Positions 20,785-32,052 are shown, numbered from the stretch's first letter. The stretch is 64,000 nt of DNA from Brachypterus glaber (GCA_958510825.1 OY294054.1:6867683-6931682); one strand, 5' to 3'. Numbers and translations: made by a program. The notes: generated from the letters alone by a model not told the origin.

Positions 20785-21480
20785 ATTTTTCTGTTTTTTA
20801 CAGAAAATATATTTTCGCTACATTTTTCTGTTTTTAGAATATTATCGCTCCCTTTTTTTAGTCTTTTACAGAAAATATTTTTCGCTACATTTTTTTTGTT
20901 GTTTTTTACAAAAAAATATTTTCGCTACATTTTTCTGTTTTTTTTTACAGAGAATATTTTCGCTACCTTTTTTCTGTCTTTTACAGAAAATATTTTTCGC
21001 TAAATTAATTTGTTGTTTTTTACAAAAAAAATATATTTTTTTCTTTATTTTTTAGAAGAAATATTTTCGCTACATTTTTTCTCTATTTTTTAGGGGAACT
21101 ATTTTAGCTACATTTTTTCTCTATTTTTTACAGAAACTATTTTCGCTACATTTTTTCTTTATTTTTTAGAAGAAATATTTTCGCTACATTTTTTTTCTCA
21201 GTTTTTTAGGGGAACTATTTTCGCTACATTTTTTCTTTATTTTTAGAGGAAAAATTTTCGCTTATTTTGCTCTAATTTTTAGAGGCCCAATTTTCGCTTT
21301 ATTTTTCTCTAATTTTTAGAGGCTGAAACTGTCGCTTCATATTTCTCAGCTATTAAGAGGCTCAATTTTCGCTATATTTTACTCTATTTTTTAGAGGCTC
21401 AATTTTGTTCCAATTTTTTGGCTAAATTTTCGCTTCATTTTTTCTGTTTTTTAAAGGCTTGTTTCGGCTAGTTTAATACC
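20785..21480 (+). repeat. Minisatellite of ~37-bp polypyrimidine-AG units
   Basis: About eighteen imperfect tandem units of roughly 36-40 bp. Each reads T-run, CT, T-run, then (AC)AG or TAGA followed by a short A-rich piece, then ATTTTCGCTACA. Early units have TTTTTTACAGAAAATATTTT and later ones TTTTTTAGAGGCTCAATTTT, so the array evolves along its length. Every unit carries a polypyrimidine tract ending in AG. It sits directly upstream of the BEL/Pao-1 gag. The open frame at 20774-21055 is a by-product of the repeat. Confidence 0.85.
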
Positions 21481-21504
21481 TTTTTATCGCTCTGTTTGGT
21501 TTAA

Positions 21505-22860
21505 CAGACATAGAAGCTTTAACGTATAAACGTCAGGCCCAGATAGAGCGCTTAAAACGGATATACTATGTTGCGCAAAATGCACAGGCTGATGTCGCTA
21601 AACTGCAAGAGTTTAAAGCAGCTTACAGGACAGCAGACCTGGCATATACCGCATGTCAAAAAATGTCGGATGACATTTTAGACGCACTAGTAGCCGATGT
21701 GTACCAAACTGAGAACACTAAGAAACAAGAATTAAGTCGTGAAAAAGAAACTTAAAAATTAATAGATGGATATTACTGGAAAATTCAGGAAGCGCACAGT
21801 ATTTTGTGTGGAGCTTCTGGTTCGTCAGAATCCAGATCCAGTCTTTCCAATTTGAACCTTACTAAAATCTCTTTAGAGACGTTCAGTGGAGACTTCTCTT
21901 CATGGTCTAAATTTAGAGATCTCTATGACTAAAAGATTCTTAACAATAGGAATCTCGACGAAATAGAAAAATTTATCTATTTGCACGCGTCACTTAGGGA
22001 TGAGCCTCTAAATATTATCAAATGCCTGTCTCTTTCGGGGGCAAATTACCCAATTGCCTATAAACAATTGTGTGATAGGTACTCAGATGTACGTAGACTT
22101 GCAACTTCGCATTGGCATGCGGTTTTCAACCTGCCAGCTACCGTAGCTGACACATCGATATCCATTTATAACATGATCAATGTTATAACAGAAAATTTAG
22201 CCGCTCTTGATGCGCTAGATCTTCATACTGAAAATTGGAGTTTTATTCTATGATTTAACTCTGAAAAAGTTGCCTAAAACTTTGTGTACGAAGTTCGAGG
22301 AGCAGAATAAGGAAAAGTTACCCACTTTTCAATCGCTCAAAACTTTTTTGATAAATGACGGTAGAAGCAATGTCTTCAAAGAAATCTTATTTAAAACCAA
22401 GTACTTCGCAATCTGCAGTCACCTCGAAAACACTCTTTTGTAGTAAATCAGGTCGACCAGCCAAAAATTAAGACGCATGCGCAGGAAAAAAATACATCTA
22501 ACAAGAATCAGTGTTCTTTTTGCAAAAATGGTAATCATTTTATTGTTAGATGTCAGGAATTTTTACGTAAAAACATGTCATTGTTAAGCAGCCGCATCTG
22601 TGTATTAACTGTTTACACGATCGTCATGGTGTAAGTAACTGTCCCTCCATCTATTCTTCTGCAATTTGCAAGAAAAAACACCATTCCGTGTTGCATTTTG
22701 ACCAAAATTCTGCGCCACAAACTCGTTCTTTCGTGACAGATCCCAAAGCTTCTTCTTCTACATCGACTTCTTCTTCTTTGCAGAATAAATCAACCAATCC
22801 CGTGGAAAATGTTAACGGTTTGGTTGTGCCTCATCTCAAACAAAAACAATAGTATTACTG
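21505..22860 (+). pseudogene. BEL/Pao-1 Gag
   Basis: The N-terminal region 21505-21760 encodes a coiled-coil-like ALTYKRQAQIERLKRI and KKQELSREKE. 21860-22250 holds the conserved Pao Gag core (ISLETFSGDFSSWSKFRDLYD, then FIYLHASLRDEPLNIIKCL and YKQLCDRYSD). Further downstream NQCSFCKNGNHFIVRC is a zinc knuckle (about 22495-22550). Stops at about 21752, 21930 and 22251, plus frameshifts after 22250, kill it. Gag would form the particle around the element RNA. Confidence 0.8.
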
Positions 22861-22869
22861 TCCACTGCG

Positions 22870-23550
22870 GTGGTAAAAGTGCAGGATGGTAATGGTGCTT
22901 TTCACCCAGTAAGAATTTTGCTTGATTGTGGTTCGCAGGCTTCGTTTATTTCGCAAAAATGCCTAAATCGACTGGGGTTACCCCGAACATATTTTCGCGC
23001 AAGCGTAAATGGTATAAACCAGAACGCTCCGGTTATGGCCAGGGGAATCACCTCTTGTGTTCTCAAACCGCTTGATGGTGAGGAGCCAGTTCTACATGTA
23101 GAGGCCATGATTCTACCTTCGCTTATTTCCAATGTACCTTCGTGTTCTATTGATACTTCTCACTGGAAATACATTTCAGAACTGCCACAGGAAGATCCAG
23201 ATTTTAATCGCTCCAAATGTGTGGACATGATTTTGGGAACATCAGTGTTTTCTCAAATTTTAAAATCTGGAAGAGAGTCAGGTGGTCCAGGGAAGTCTGT
23301 GACATTGGAATCAGCTTTAGGATGGATCCTTATGGGCGAAATAAATACCCCCTCTCAGCCTCTTATCTATTTACTTTCGTCAGTAGATACATTTGATCTT
23401 AGAAAGTTCTGTGAACTTGAGCAAGTACCGGAAAAACACTTTATTTCTCCAGAAGAAGAACAGTGCGAGGAAATGTACAAAAATACACTTTCTCGTACCA
23501 CAGATACGTTGTCGCTTTGCCGTTCAAAGACCCTGAACCAGTCTTTTTAA
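22870..23550 (+). CDS. BEL/Pao-1 aspartic protease and Pol N-terminus
   Basis: 226-codon frame. The protease active site is at residues about 17-30 (ILLDCGSQASFISQ; D-C-G-S as in many Pao proteases), with RLGLPRTYFRASVNGI and MILPSLISN following. The conserved Pao spacer CVDMILGTSVFSQIL and SALGWILMGEI follow, which precede RT in this superfamily. The last residues overlap the RT frame that starts at about 23463. I read it as intact protease; the downstream RT is shifted by one frame. Confidence 0.85.
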   Translation: MVKVQDGNGAFHPVRILLDCGSQASFISQKCLNRLGLPRTYFRASVNGINQNAPVMARGITSCVLKPLDGEEPVLHVEAMILPSLISNVPSCSIDTSHWKYISELPQEDPDFNRSKCVDMILGTSVFSQILKSGRESGGPGKSVTLESALGWILMGEINTPSQPLIYLLSSVDTFDLRKFCELEQVPEKHFISPEEEQCEEMYKNTLSRTTDTLSLCRSKTLNQSF

Positions 23551-24238
23551 GACACTCAAGGTCAGTGGCTCTTAGACGGTTTCTTTCGCTCGAAAAAAGA
23601 TTTGACCGTGATGAATCTTTTAAAAATACTTATAGTAATATTTTCCAAGATTATTTGGATACTGGGCTAATGGAACTAGCATTTTCTAGTGGCCCCGAGG
23701 CTCCGAAGTTTTATTTACCCCATCACCCCGTTTGCAAATCTGGGTATAATAAAATTCGGATAGTTCTAGACGCGTCCGCTAAGACGCCAGAAAATAAATC
23801 GCTAAATAGCTGTTTGGTAGCTGGACCTAAGCTTCAATCAGATATCGCTACTTTGTTGCTTAATTTTCGCATACCTAAATACGTTCTCGTTGCAGGTATG
23901 TTTTTGCAAATTGTAGTAAAAAAATCACATCGTGATTATCAGCGTATACTGTGGAGATTTGACAAGCATTGTCCCATACAAGAATATGTTCTTACTTCCG
24001 TTGTATTCGGACACAATTCATCGCCATTTTTAGCACAACGTACGTCCAACAGCTTGTTGCAGACGAAGGACATAATTTTCCTTTAGCTGCCAAGGCCCTG
24101 ATCAAGGATCTCTATGTTGATGACATTTGCAGTGGTGCTGATTCTTTGGAAGAAGCTGCACAGCTCCAGGCGGAATTAATTGCTCTTTTAAACAAGGCCA
24201 AATTTCAATTGGGAAAATGGGCTTCAAACTCTCTTTAG
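23463..24238 (+). pseudogene. BEL/Pao-1 reverse transcriptase palm
   Basis: Frame 23463-24086 carries RYVVALPFKDPEPVF, SLEKRF, FYLPHHPVCK and RIVLDASAKTPENKSLN, then KYVLVAGMFLQIVV (motif A altered: the usual Asp-Ile is replaced by Gly-Met) and YQRILWRF. A frameshift near 24040 leads to frame 23969-24238 with LVADEGHNFPLAAKAL and IKDLYVDDICSGADS, the intact YVDD catalytic box. A TAG at 24236 ends it. The altered motif A and the shift make it inactive. Confidence 0.88.
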
Positions 24239-24888
24239 TTGCTTAAAAATATCGCTATTGATGAAAGACAATCGATTAATTTTGATTCATCTGATAGTTC
24301 TTTAAAAATTTTAGGACTTCATTGGCGTCCGTCCTCGGATTGCTTTTCTTTCGATGTTATGCTCACGTATAGTAGTCCCACAAAGCGCTCAATCCTTTCA
24401 GATATTGCTAGGGTTTGGGATCCTTTAGGTTTTTTAACACCATTAACTTTTTTTGCTAAGCACTTAATACAGTGTTTATGGTCTTTGGGACTGAATTGCA
24501 ATGATCCAGCTCCACCAGATATTGCAGAAAAATGGTCACTGTTCAAGTCTGAATTATCTGTACTTGGTTCCTTGGAAATTCCAAGGTTTTTGGATTTGGC
24601 ATATCCCAATTCTGAAGTTGAACTTCACGGATTTAGTGACTCCATCGAAAAAGGCTACGCTGCTTGTGTGTATATTCGGCAGATGAACACATTCGTGTAT
24701 ATTTTCTTGGTGGAAAATCTAAGGTGGCTACTTTAAAAAAGATTAGCTTACCCAGACTTAAGCTTTGTGGGGCAGTCCTTCTGAGTGACTTGATATATTT
24801 CGTTAAAGATACTTTTGCTGAAAAAATATCCTTTCATATGATTTTCGCTTGGTGTGACTCTAAAATCAAACTCTCGTGGATAAAGTAG
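24239..24888 (+). pseudogene. BEL/Pao-1 RT thumb and RNase H
   Basis: 24239-24736 encodes LKILGLHWRPSSDCFSF, SDIARVWDPLGFLTPL (the WDPLG hallmark of BEL/Pao) and VELHGFSDSIEKGYAACVYIR, the RNase H first catalytic Asp region. After a frameshift near 24715, 24720-24888 gives KVATLKKISLPRLKLCGAVL (RNase H Glu region) and FAWCDSKIKLSWIK (third Asp). Two lesions separate the parts. Confidence 0.85.
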
Positions 24889-25180
24889 ATTTACAAGGAA
24901 TATTCAGTGGAAGGTAGACTTCAGTACTCACACCTTTCTTTTGCTAGAAAACATCCCATTCTTCTTCCTAAAACTCACGTTTTGACGCATCTGATTATTA
25001 GGTACATGAAAAATACATGCATCCTGGCGCTCAAGCTTTGCAGTATCTTTTAGGTGAACAGTTCTGGATTATAGCTTCCAAGAGCGCTATATATCATTGC
25101 ATATCCAAATGCAATAAATTTCAACTTAATCTGATTAGGGTTTACGAAACCCCTATACGCCCCCTCCTATTTATATACGC
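24889..25180 (+). pseudogene. BEL/Pao-1 integrase zinc-binding remnant
   Basis: Encodes HPILLPKTHVLTHLI and then YMHPGAQALQYLL with QFWIIASKSAIYHCISKC (HHCC zinc domain of Pao integrase, His pair and Cys pair discernible) in shifting frames. Homology fades at about 25180. The DDE catalytic domain is absent. 25181-25500 holds nothing I recognise. Confidence 0.75.
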
Positions 25181-25504
25181 CCCAGTTTTTAAGGGACTAA
25201 GCGCACCAAAACGTTTAAAATTTGTAGTATTATGTTTTTTGGGTCAAGAAACACTATGGAAGAAAGTCTACCACTCTAAGAGACACACAGAAAAATATTG
25301 TCCCCTAAAAGTCCCCTAAAACACGTTTTTTTCCACATATCATTTTTGTAGTTAGTTGGACAAAAAATAAAATTACATTATAGACTTTTTTTGAACATTT
25401 TTGCACGAATACAAGGCATTCCGAAATTTTAAAAAAATTTAAAATGGGAAAGCAAAATAGGCTCATACATTGAGAATGTATGTACAATGTACAATATGGG
25501 TCTA

Positions 25505-25735
25505 TTTATAAGTTACGTAACACTCTGGAGGGAGACCACCTCTCCCCCTAGTGTCATGTTGTGTATTGAGTTAAATGAAAAAAGCGTTACACAGAGAGGT
25601 TCAAAATAGTAAAAAAAGGTTTTACATAATATATGAACACCCCTGTATACTATTTGTATCTATACTTACCTAAAAAATATTTAAAAAACCAATATCACAA
25701 GAGATTCTATTAATAATATTCATATTCATTTAAAT
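25505..25735. repeat. Possible remnant of MITE family M2
   Basis: AGTTACGTAACACTCTGGAG with a nearby GCGTTACACAGAG and a purine/pyrimidine-rich middle resembles the M2 family seen at 54414-55180. Too decayed for boundaries. Confidence 0.35.
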
Positions 25736-25740
25736 GCTGG

Positions 25741-25980
25741 ACTATCAAAACGCAGTTTTTATGCATTGACTTTCATAACGCAGTTTTTGATTTTTTTAAT
25801 ATGCATTTTTTTTAATAATTAGTGAAACTGATTTAATTCGTCAATGTAATTTAACTATTCTCTGTAAAATAGATAATACCTGATGTTCATTGGTACTATA
25901 AAAGCTGTTATAGTTCCTAAATTAATACTTGGTTTATATCTCAAAATGTGTTATTTGTCAAAAACTGCGTTTTGAAAGTC
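25741..25980. repeat. Small inverted-repeat element, AACGCAGTTTTTGA termini
   Basis: GACTTTCATAACGCAGTTTT (25769-25788) is complementary to AAAACTGCGTTTTGAAAGTC (25961-25980). A second copy of the arm (ACTATCAAAACGCAGTTTTT) starts at 25741. The AT-rich spacer has no gene. It abuts the LINE fragment at 25985. Confidence 0.6.
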
Positions 25981-25984
25981 ACCC

Positions 25985-27300
25985 CCTCAATTGTTCCAAT
26001 ACCTAAGGTTAAAAATACTTTGTTGTGCTCTGAATTTAGGCCGGTAATACTTTACCAGTTTATGAAAAAGTACTAGAACTAATTGTAAAAGAACAACTTA
26101 TGAAGTTTATTACTGAAAACAATATTTTATGCGAACATCAGTCGGGTTTTTGCCTTGAAATATGTGTTATCAGACTGGCAAATGGATACCTCAAAAAATA
26201 AAATAGAGCCTTACGGAATATTTCCCAGAGTTTTAAAGTGGTTTAAGGAATATTTGTTTAAGCGTCTACAAGTTGTTAAAATTAATGACACTTATTCCAA
26301 AGGGAGTGTTTTAGGACCTCTTCTTTTTATTTTATTTATTAATGATATAGTCAAAATTGTTAAATTCTGTAAAATAATTTTATTTACAGACGATATTGTT
26401 ATCTATATCAGTTTTTCGCATCTTAAATTTAATGAGAAACATTTAAATTCAGACCTAATAGATATTTAAGTGGCTTTGCAAAAATGGTTTACTTTTAAAT
26501 ATTAAAAAACAAAATTTATGACACTTGGAAGTAAAAATAATTTAAAAAATATGAAAGATAATAATGTAAAATTAAATATAAAAATTATTGAGAATCTAAT
26601 AGATGAGGTAGATAAATTTAAGTATTTAGGGGTTTATTTAAATGAGTTAAATTTAAAGGAGAATATTTTGAAATTTAAAATACAAAATTAGTAAAAAAAA
26701 TAGTATGCTATACAGGTTAAATAATAAAATCTCTATGTTTCCAAGATTAACTATTTATAATTTTATAATTTTGCCTCATTTTACGTACTGTGCTACACTA
26801 TTTTTCGTGATCTGCAGAAACTACATAATAGGGCCATAAGAGCCATTTTGCTGTGTAAAAAGCGAACGCCGATCACAGTAATGTTAGATACCCAAAAAAT
26901 TTTAAATATTAAACAGACAATTTACTTTAAAATATTAACTTTTATTTATAAATAAAAAAATAGAATGCTTCCAAATTATTTATGTAATCATATTAATTTT
27001 GTTCATGAAGTTGACGACCACCGCACTGACACAGAAACGATTTTTATACAGGTAATTCGAAAAGTGATACTGTATTTAAATTTAAGTTTCGTTTGTATAA
27101 TGAAATGCCAAATGACATAAAGGATAGTCATAGTTAAGGTATTTTTAAATATAAATGTAATTATATATTTGGGAAAAATATTAAATTATTATGTTATTTT
27201 TTTAATTTTATTATATGTATGTATGAAATTGTATTTTAAAACTTGTGCTAGAGAGCATTTTTCTGCTAATAAAGAGTTTAAATTTGTTGTTTGTTTTTAA
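25985..27300 (+). pseudogene. LINE-2nd copy: CR1/Jockey-type RT, decayed
   Basis: RT motifs in several frames: VYEKVLELIVKEQLMKFI with ILCEHQSGF (26045-26150); 26155-26469 with RVLKWFKEYLFKRLQVV, GSVLGPLLFILFINDI and ILFTDDIVIYI (F-A-D-D changed to F-T-D-D). Then KTKFMTLGSKNN, FKYLGVYLNE, RLTIYNFIILPHFTYC, KLHNRAIRAILLCKKRTPI (26815-26870) and LNIKQTIYFKILTFIYK. The 3' end at about 27300 has an AATAAA-rich tail. 5'-truncated, as typical of LINEs. It differs in sequence from the LINE at 2505-12966. Confidence 0.82.
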
Positions 27301-27303
27301 TAA

Positions 27304-27600
27304 AAAATAAATAAACCTACTTGAAAGTAGGTTCCGATAGAATATCGGATTTAAAAGGGTATCCATTTAAATCCGATAGCCTATCGGAACCGACATGAAA
27401 AGGTAGGTCCATTTAAATCCGATAGCCTATCGTAACCTACTTGCAAGTAGGTTCCGATATGCTACGGATTTAAATGGACCCAATAGACTATCGTTTTCTA
27501 TAATGGAATACCCATTTCAATAACATATATTAATACGTGTAATGGATTCAATTTAATCCATTAGAATCCGATAGTTTATTGGTCAATCGTTTTTTACTGG
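27304..27600. repeat. Hairpin repeat P, second cluster
   Basis: ACCTACTTGAAAGTAGGTTC, CCGATAGAATATCGG and several ATTTAAATCCGATAG/CTATCGGATTTAAAT words in alternating orientation. They are followed by a segment AATAGACTATCG...CTATAATGGAATACCCATTTC that recurs at 27941-28110. 27601-27890 is AT-rich with a TTAATTAAAAAA palindrome and no gene. Confidence 0.75.
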
Positions 27601-27894
27601 TCTCTACCTATCAGGAAAGATTTTTAAGGGGCTGTCCATATATTATGATATGATACTCTGTCCGTTCTAAAGTTTATGTCCATAAAATGTCCATATTCAA
27701 ACGTTTGTCCGTACTTTAGACATACGATAAACGCAAAATTGGTTTTATGTTTTTAATTAAAAAAAAAATTAATTAAAAAAAATCTTTTTTTGAAAAACGA
27801 AAAAATTTTGAAAAAAAAATACATTTATTTATGTATTTTTCTCTGTAAAAGCTAGCTATATTTTTTTTAGACAATCATAATTTTGGTATATCCT

Positions 27895-28250
27895 TTTAAA
27901 TCAGATAGCCTTTCAGAACCTAGTTGCAAGTAGGTCTTGCACCCAATAGACTATCGTTTTCTATAATGGAATACCCATTTCAATTACACATATTACTATG
28001 TGTAATGGATTCAACTGAATCCATTAGAATCCGATAGTCTAATTCAATATGTGTAATTGAAATGGGTATTCCATTATAGAAAACAATAGTCTATTGGGTC
28101 CATTTAAATCTGATAGCCTATCGGGACCTTGCAAGTAGGTTACGATAGACTATCGGATTTAAATGGATACCTTTTCATGTAGGTTCCGATAGGCTATTGG
28201 ATTTAAATGGATACCCTTTTAAATCCGATATACTATCGGAATCTACTGGA
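27895..28250. repeat. Hairpin repeat P, long palindrome
   Basis: About 355 bp folding on itself around 28030. CAATAGACTATCGTTTTC, TATAATGGAATACCCATTTC and ATTACACATATTAC on the left are matched inverted on the right (GAAATGGGTATTCCATTATA, then AACAATAGTCTATTG), flanked by AAATC(C/T)GATAGCCTATCGG arms. No coding. 28251-28725 shows nothing recognisable. Confidence 0.8.
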
Positions 28251-28725
28251 AAATTACATGGTTTATCGAAAAGGCTCTTTATACTCAGGTATTAAGAAAA
28301 ATGGGCCTGGAAATATTTAAAATGATCATTCTTGGTTTTTTACTTTGATTTACCTTGGAAACCAGACCAGATAGATTTAATATGGTGCCGATGAATTCAG
28401 CAGCTTAAATTTAAGACTGTGTTGGATTTAGAAAACAAAAAGTTAGCTACTTTGTGTTTTTTGTTTATTTTATTCGTGCTGTATAACTTATAAATTATAA
28501 GTTATGAAAAGGGAACCACGCAAAAAAAATTAAGAAATCTATCAATTTTTAAAATTTATTTTCAAACAAAACTTTTAGATTATTAGGTTCTAACCTAAAT
28601 TTTGTCACATATTTTTGGTATTTTTCGTTGTTTTTTGTTTTGTTTTACTTATTTGAGTGCTTTTTTTCAATGTTTCTATATATAAATACGTATTTAATAA
28701 GAATAAGTACTAAAAGTCCTTTTAA

Positions 28726-29619
28726 AGGAGGGTATCGCATTTTGGGCTAAATCGCCTGCAACGATAAGACTTTACATGCTTATAGATATATAAAAAATAA
28801 ACACTTAGCCAAAATTTCAGCCCTTTTTACATCTCGGAACATACTGCATGAAAATTCAAGTGTCAAATGACATCTCGTCAAAATAAAAATAACTTTGCAC
28901 ATTAACTACTACAGTGGGGCCAAAGTGGGTCTGTGTTGTGTTCACTGGTCTTGACTATAATATTAAAATATTTGGTTGTGTTTTATTAGTTTTCACGGAT
29001 TTAATATACTGTAATTCAATGTGTAATTAGGCTGGACTTATGTGACTAGTTTCTTAAGTTTCAGTACGATTATGGAGTTATTTTTGAGGTATTTATACTA
29101 TAATAACATTGTAAGCAAACCATTAGCTTTAACGATAACCCAAAGCATCTAGTTCCATGGGACAGTGTTACCCAAGACAAGTAATTTAATCTGGCTTTCA
29201 ACATGTTAAATTAGTTTATTTCCATAATATGATTTAAAACTAGATTATGAAAAAGTTACACATAGACTTTTAACTTATAATATTAATTAAATATGTTTAT
29301 TTAAAAATAAATATATTTAATTAATATTGACAGTGTTTTTATTATACATTCTATCTAAACGTATTTATGTTGGTTTTTTAAATAAACAAAAAATATTGCT
29401 TTTTTCAGTATGATAGTCACATTTAGCGCAAGAATAATGCGATGTTGTCGGGTTTACGATATCAAATAATTCCTTAGTTTTTATTTTTCTTTTCATTTTG
29501 TTCTTTATCAACAAATAACACAGTTTTTTATCATTTCTTTTCATCATTTTGCACTTTTTTAAACAAAAACATATTTTTCTTATTTAGCCCAAAACTCCTA
29601 TTTAAAACGATACCCTTCT
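28726..29619. mobile_element. TTAA-flanked inverted-repeat element (piggyBac-like MITE candidate)
   Basis: Termini AGGAGGGTATCG (left) and the complement of AGAAGGGTATCG (right), each flanked by TTAA (28722-28725 and 29620-29623). A subterminal TTTTGGGCTAAAT is also inverted (28743-28755 versus 29583-29595). The TTAA target and short inverted termini fit piggyBac-type insertion, but no transposase is present. An internal hairpin (TTAATTAAATAT and complement, about 29280-29330) is also visible. Confidence 0.5.
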
Positions 29620-30312
29620 TTAATATTTAAATTAATTTTGATTTTGTCCAATTTTTTTTAATGTTTCTATGTATTTATTTAAAATTTAATACTTAATTTT
29701 ATTTTGTCCAGAATTTTTGGACAAAATCACTTTCTTTGATTTTTTCCGGTCCGCCAAAATTTGATTACTTTCGTCCAGTTTTTTCCACTCGGAAAAAATC
29801 AAACAACCCTGATAAAGGCAAATTCTGAAGCCAGATTAGGATTTAAAGTGTATAAGAATAGTATAGGATGGGATATGTCAGACCTAAAAGTGTGCGCCGC
29901 TAAAATTTTCGCGGTGGCGGTGTTTGTGTAAATTTTAGCCTGGAGCGGCGGCGCGCCACCCCACGAAAAAATTACGATGGCGCTGCGCCTGCTAAAATTA
30001 TTTTATTTAACGAAAATTTTTAGGAAAAATGTTAAAATAATTTTAAAGCTTCATCAAATGAATGATTTTAGTTATTTCCAGACGGCGTTTTGCGCCGAGC
30101 CGTAAAGCCGTCGAGGCATTATATATGCCGGCGGCGGCGCGCACGCACACCTCTAGTCGACTAGAGACTAGACTAGTCAGACCCCAGTGGAAGATAAAAT
30201 ATTTTTTCCGTGACCATGTGATATTATAAGGGATAATTTTTGATTTTGTCCAATTTTGTTCGGTTTTGTCCACCGGCCTGGACAATCTCAAAAAATTGTA
30301 CTTTTTCACAAC
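29620..30312. other. Intergenic, with a GC-rich inverted-repeat-like segment
   Basis: Around 29885-30180 the G+C content rises sharply (GCGGCGGCGCGCCACC, GCCGGCGGCGGCGCGC) amid AT-rich sequence. The word TGATTTTGTCCAATTTT occurs on both sides (about 29638 and 30241). This suggests an inserted element with flanking repeats, but the ends are not clear. No gene. Confidence 0.35.
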
Positions 30313-30410
30313 CCTGCCACCCCCCCTGTAACGCTATTTTCCTATACCATTAACATGAGCGTAACACTCCAAAATGACCCCCACCACCCCTAGGAGCGTT
30401 CCCTAAATGG
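30313..30410. repeat. Fragment of MITE family M1
   Basis: Middle and right part of the M1 MITE (CTGTAACGCTATTTTCCTAT, AACACTCCAAAATGACCCCC, then CCTAGGAGCGTTCCCTAA). The internal part of the right terminal repeat (ACGTAATACTTGAAC) is deleted. 30411-30829 has no recognisable gene. Confidence 0.75.
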
Positions 30411-30829
30411 TGAATTTCAAATTTCTAGCTATTCTAGAAGTGTATTTAATATGTTTTCTCCAATCGGGGGTTTGGAGGTCAAGTTTCTACCTATTCTAGA
30501 AGTGTGTTTAATAATTTTTCCCCAAGTGGGAGGGTAAGGAAATGGGTCTCCAAAACCAAGAAGTCCAAACCACACAGGTTTTTTCTCTTTTATTGCACAG
30601 ATAAGAAGATAATATAATATTTTATACATATTAGGTATCAAATAATTCAAAGTTTCTAGCAGAGTAATAAAATTTATGGAAGAGATCATAAAATTTGTTT
30701 ATTCCTTGTGTTTTACCAAGACCTTGCATTAAAATTGGCGAAGTCACCCGCTTACGCATCCGCATTACATCAAATTTGCAAATTTATGAATGAAGCACCA
30801 AGGAATTATCACGGGATTTTCCATATACA

Positions 30830-32050
30830 TTTTAATCTGGTGTGGGGACTTTTTGAAATGACGCTACTTTTGATTTAGCTATAATTAAATACGTTCTAAA
30901 ATATACACAGAGTGCATGAATTTCTATTAAATCTAATGGATTATTACAAATAAATATATCTATTTGAATTGAAGTTAAAAGTGGTAGTTCATTTTAAAAC
31001 TGTTTCCAGATTTTTACCAAACTTTCTGGAAGTTGCTCGTCCCATGACAAGCCAAGAGTCCAAATGGTTTGTAATAAATGTTTTGCCATAAAAATGGATG
31101 GTGCGATCCACCCTCGAGGATCCAAAAATTCTTGCTATTTGCGTCAAAAAAAAATTGTTTTGTTGTTTTGTCATTTATATCTACTTGATACACAAATTTG
31201 TCTATTTTTGGATGTCAGTATAGGCCTAACATTTTAATAAAGGGATCTTTACCAAAAGAAAATGAAATCTGATCGTTATCTGAGAGATTTTCTATTGAAC
31301 TAGGTACACTGCTGCACCATTTGTGTAGTTCAAACCTTCCCCTCCTTAAAAGATCCGAGAGATCCTTTTGAAGGCTAATAGCTGACTCTACATCACAGCA
31401 CCCTGTAACCACAGCATCAATATTCATGTCTTTCTCTAAAACTTGACTAGCTACAGGAAAATCTGCCTTTTCGTCCTCAGCTAATTGATGGAGTGTGCGC
31501 AAAGCCAGCCAGGGTGAACTAGTTTCTCCAAAGGTTACTGTATTTAACATATATTCTTTTATAGGTTCTGACTGTGAGAATCTCCACAGAATACCTTGAT
31601 ATTTGCGATGTAATTCTATTATTTGAATTTGTCGGTACATCTGTTTGATGTCCGCTACTAATACTACTGCGTGTAATCTAAACTTTTTTTAATAAAATTC
31701 CGCATATATCTTTTTGCAATTTTGGGCCTACAAATAAAGTTTCATTTAATGAAATGTGTTGCAGACGCGTCGAAAACTACCAGAACCACTCTGCTAGTAC
31801 TTTTAGGTCGGTAAATACAATGGTGTGGGAGGCAATACTCACCTCTCTCTCACCGCTAAAGACATGTGCCCCCGATTTATATAATATAACATAACATTAT
31901 GAGGCTCTCAAATCTATATTAAATACTAAACGGAGCTCTAATGACAACAAGCGATGCTTAGCTGCGGCATAACTATTTCCAGTATCGGGATTTGGGATTT
32001 TAAATGGTAAAGCTACACTATATCGCCCTGTATGATCTCTACTATATGAC
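30830..32050 (-). pseudogene. BEL/Pao-2 reverse transcriptase and RNase H trace
   Basis: From 32040 leftwards: GRYSVALPFKIPNPDTGNSYA, CLPHHCIY, VVFDAS and LFVGPKLQKDICGILL, in changing frames. Frame 31640-31215 holds YQGILWRFSQSEPIKEYML, TVTFGETSSPWLALRTL and VLEKDMNIDAVVTGCCD. The last is the YVDD box degenerated to NIDA, so catalysis is lost. GRFELHKWCSS and IKMLGLY follow. IARIFGSSRVD (31165-31130) replaces the family's WDPLG, and LIEIH near 30940 is the RNase H start. Homology ends at about 30830. Confidence 0.82.
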
Positions 32051-32052
32051 TG

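Larger units (their letters stand above)
21505..25180 (+). mobile_element. BEL/Pao-1 retrotransposon, decayed and truncated
   Basis: Gag, protease, RT, RNase H and the start of integrase occur in BEL/Pao order on the plus strand. Frameshifts and stops are frequent. The element ends within the integrase zinc domain; no LTRs could be paired in the window. The 5' leader may include the minisatellite at 20785-21480. Confidence 0.85.

Noticed and set aside
20774..21055. Phe-rich 93-codon frame
   Set aside because: It is the translation of the T-rich minisatellite, not a gene.
27304..28250. CRISPR array
   Set aside because: Repeats alternate orientation, spacers are not unique and of even length, and the genome is eukaryotic.
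30043..30309. 88-codon minus-strand frame
   Set aside because: It crosses a GC-rich repeat-like segment and has no domain.
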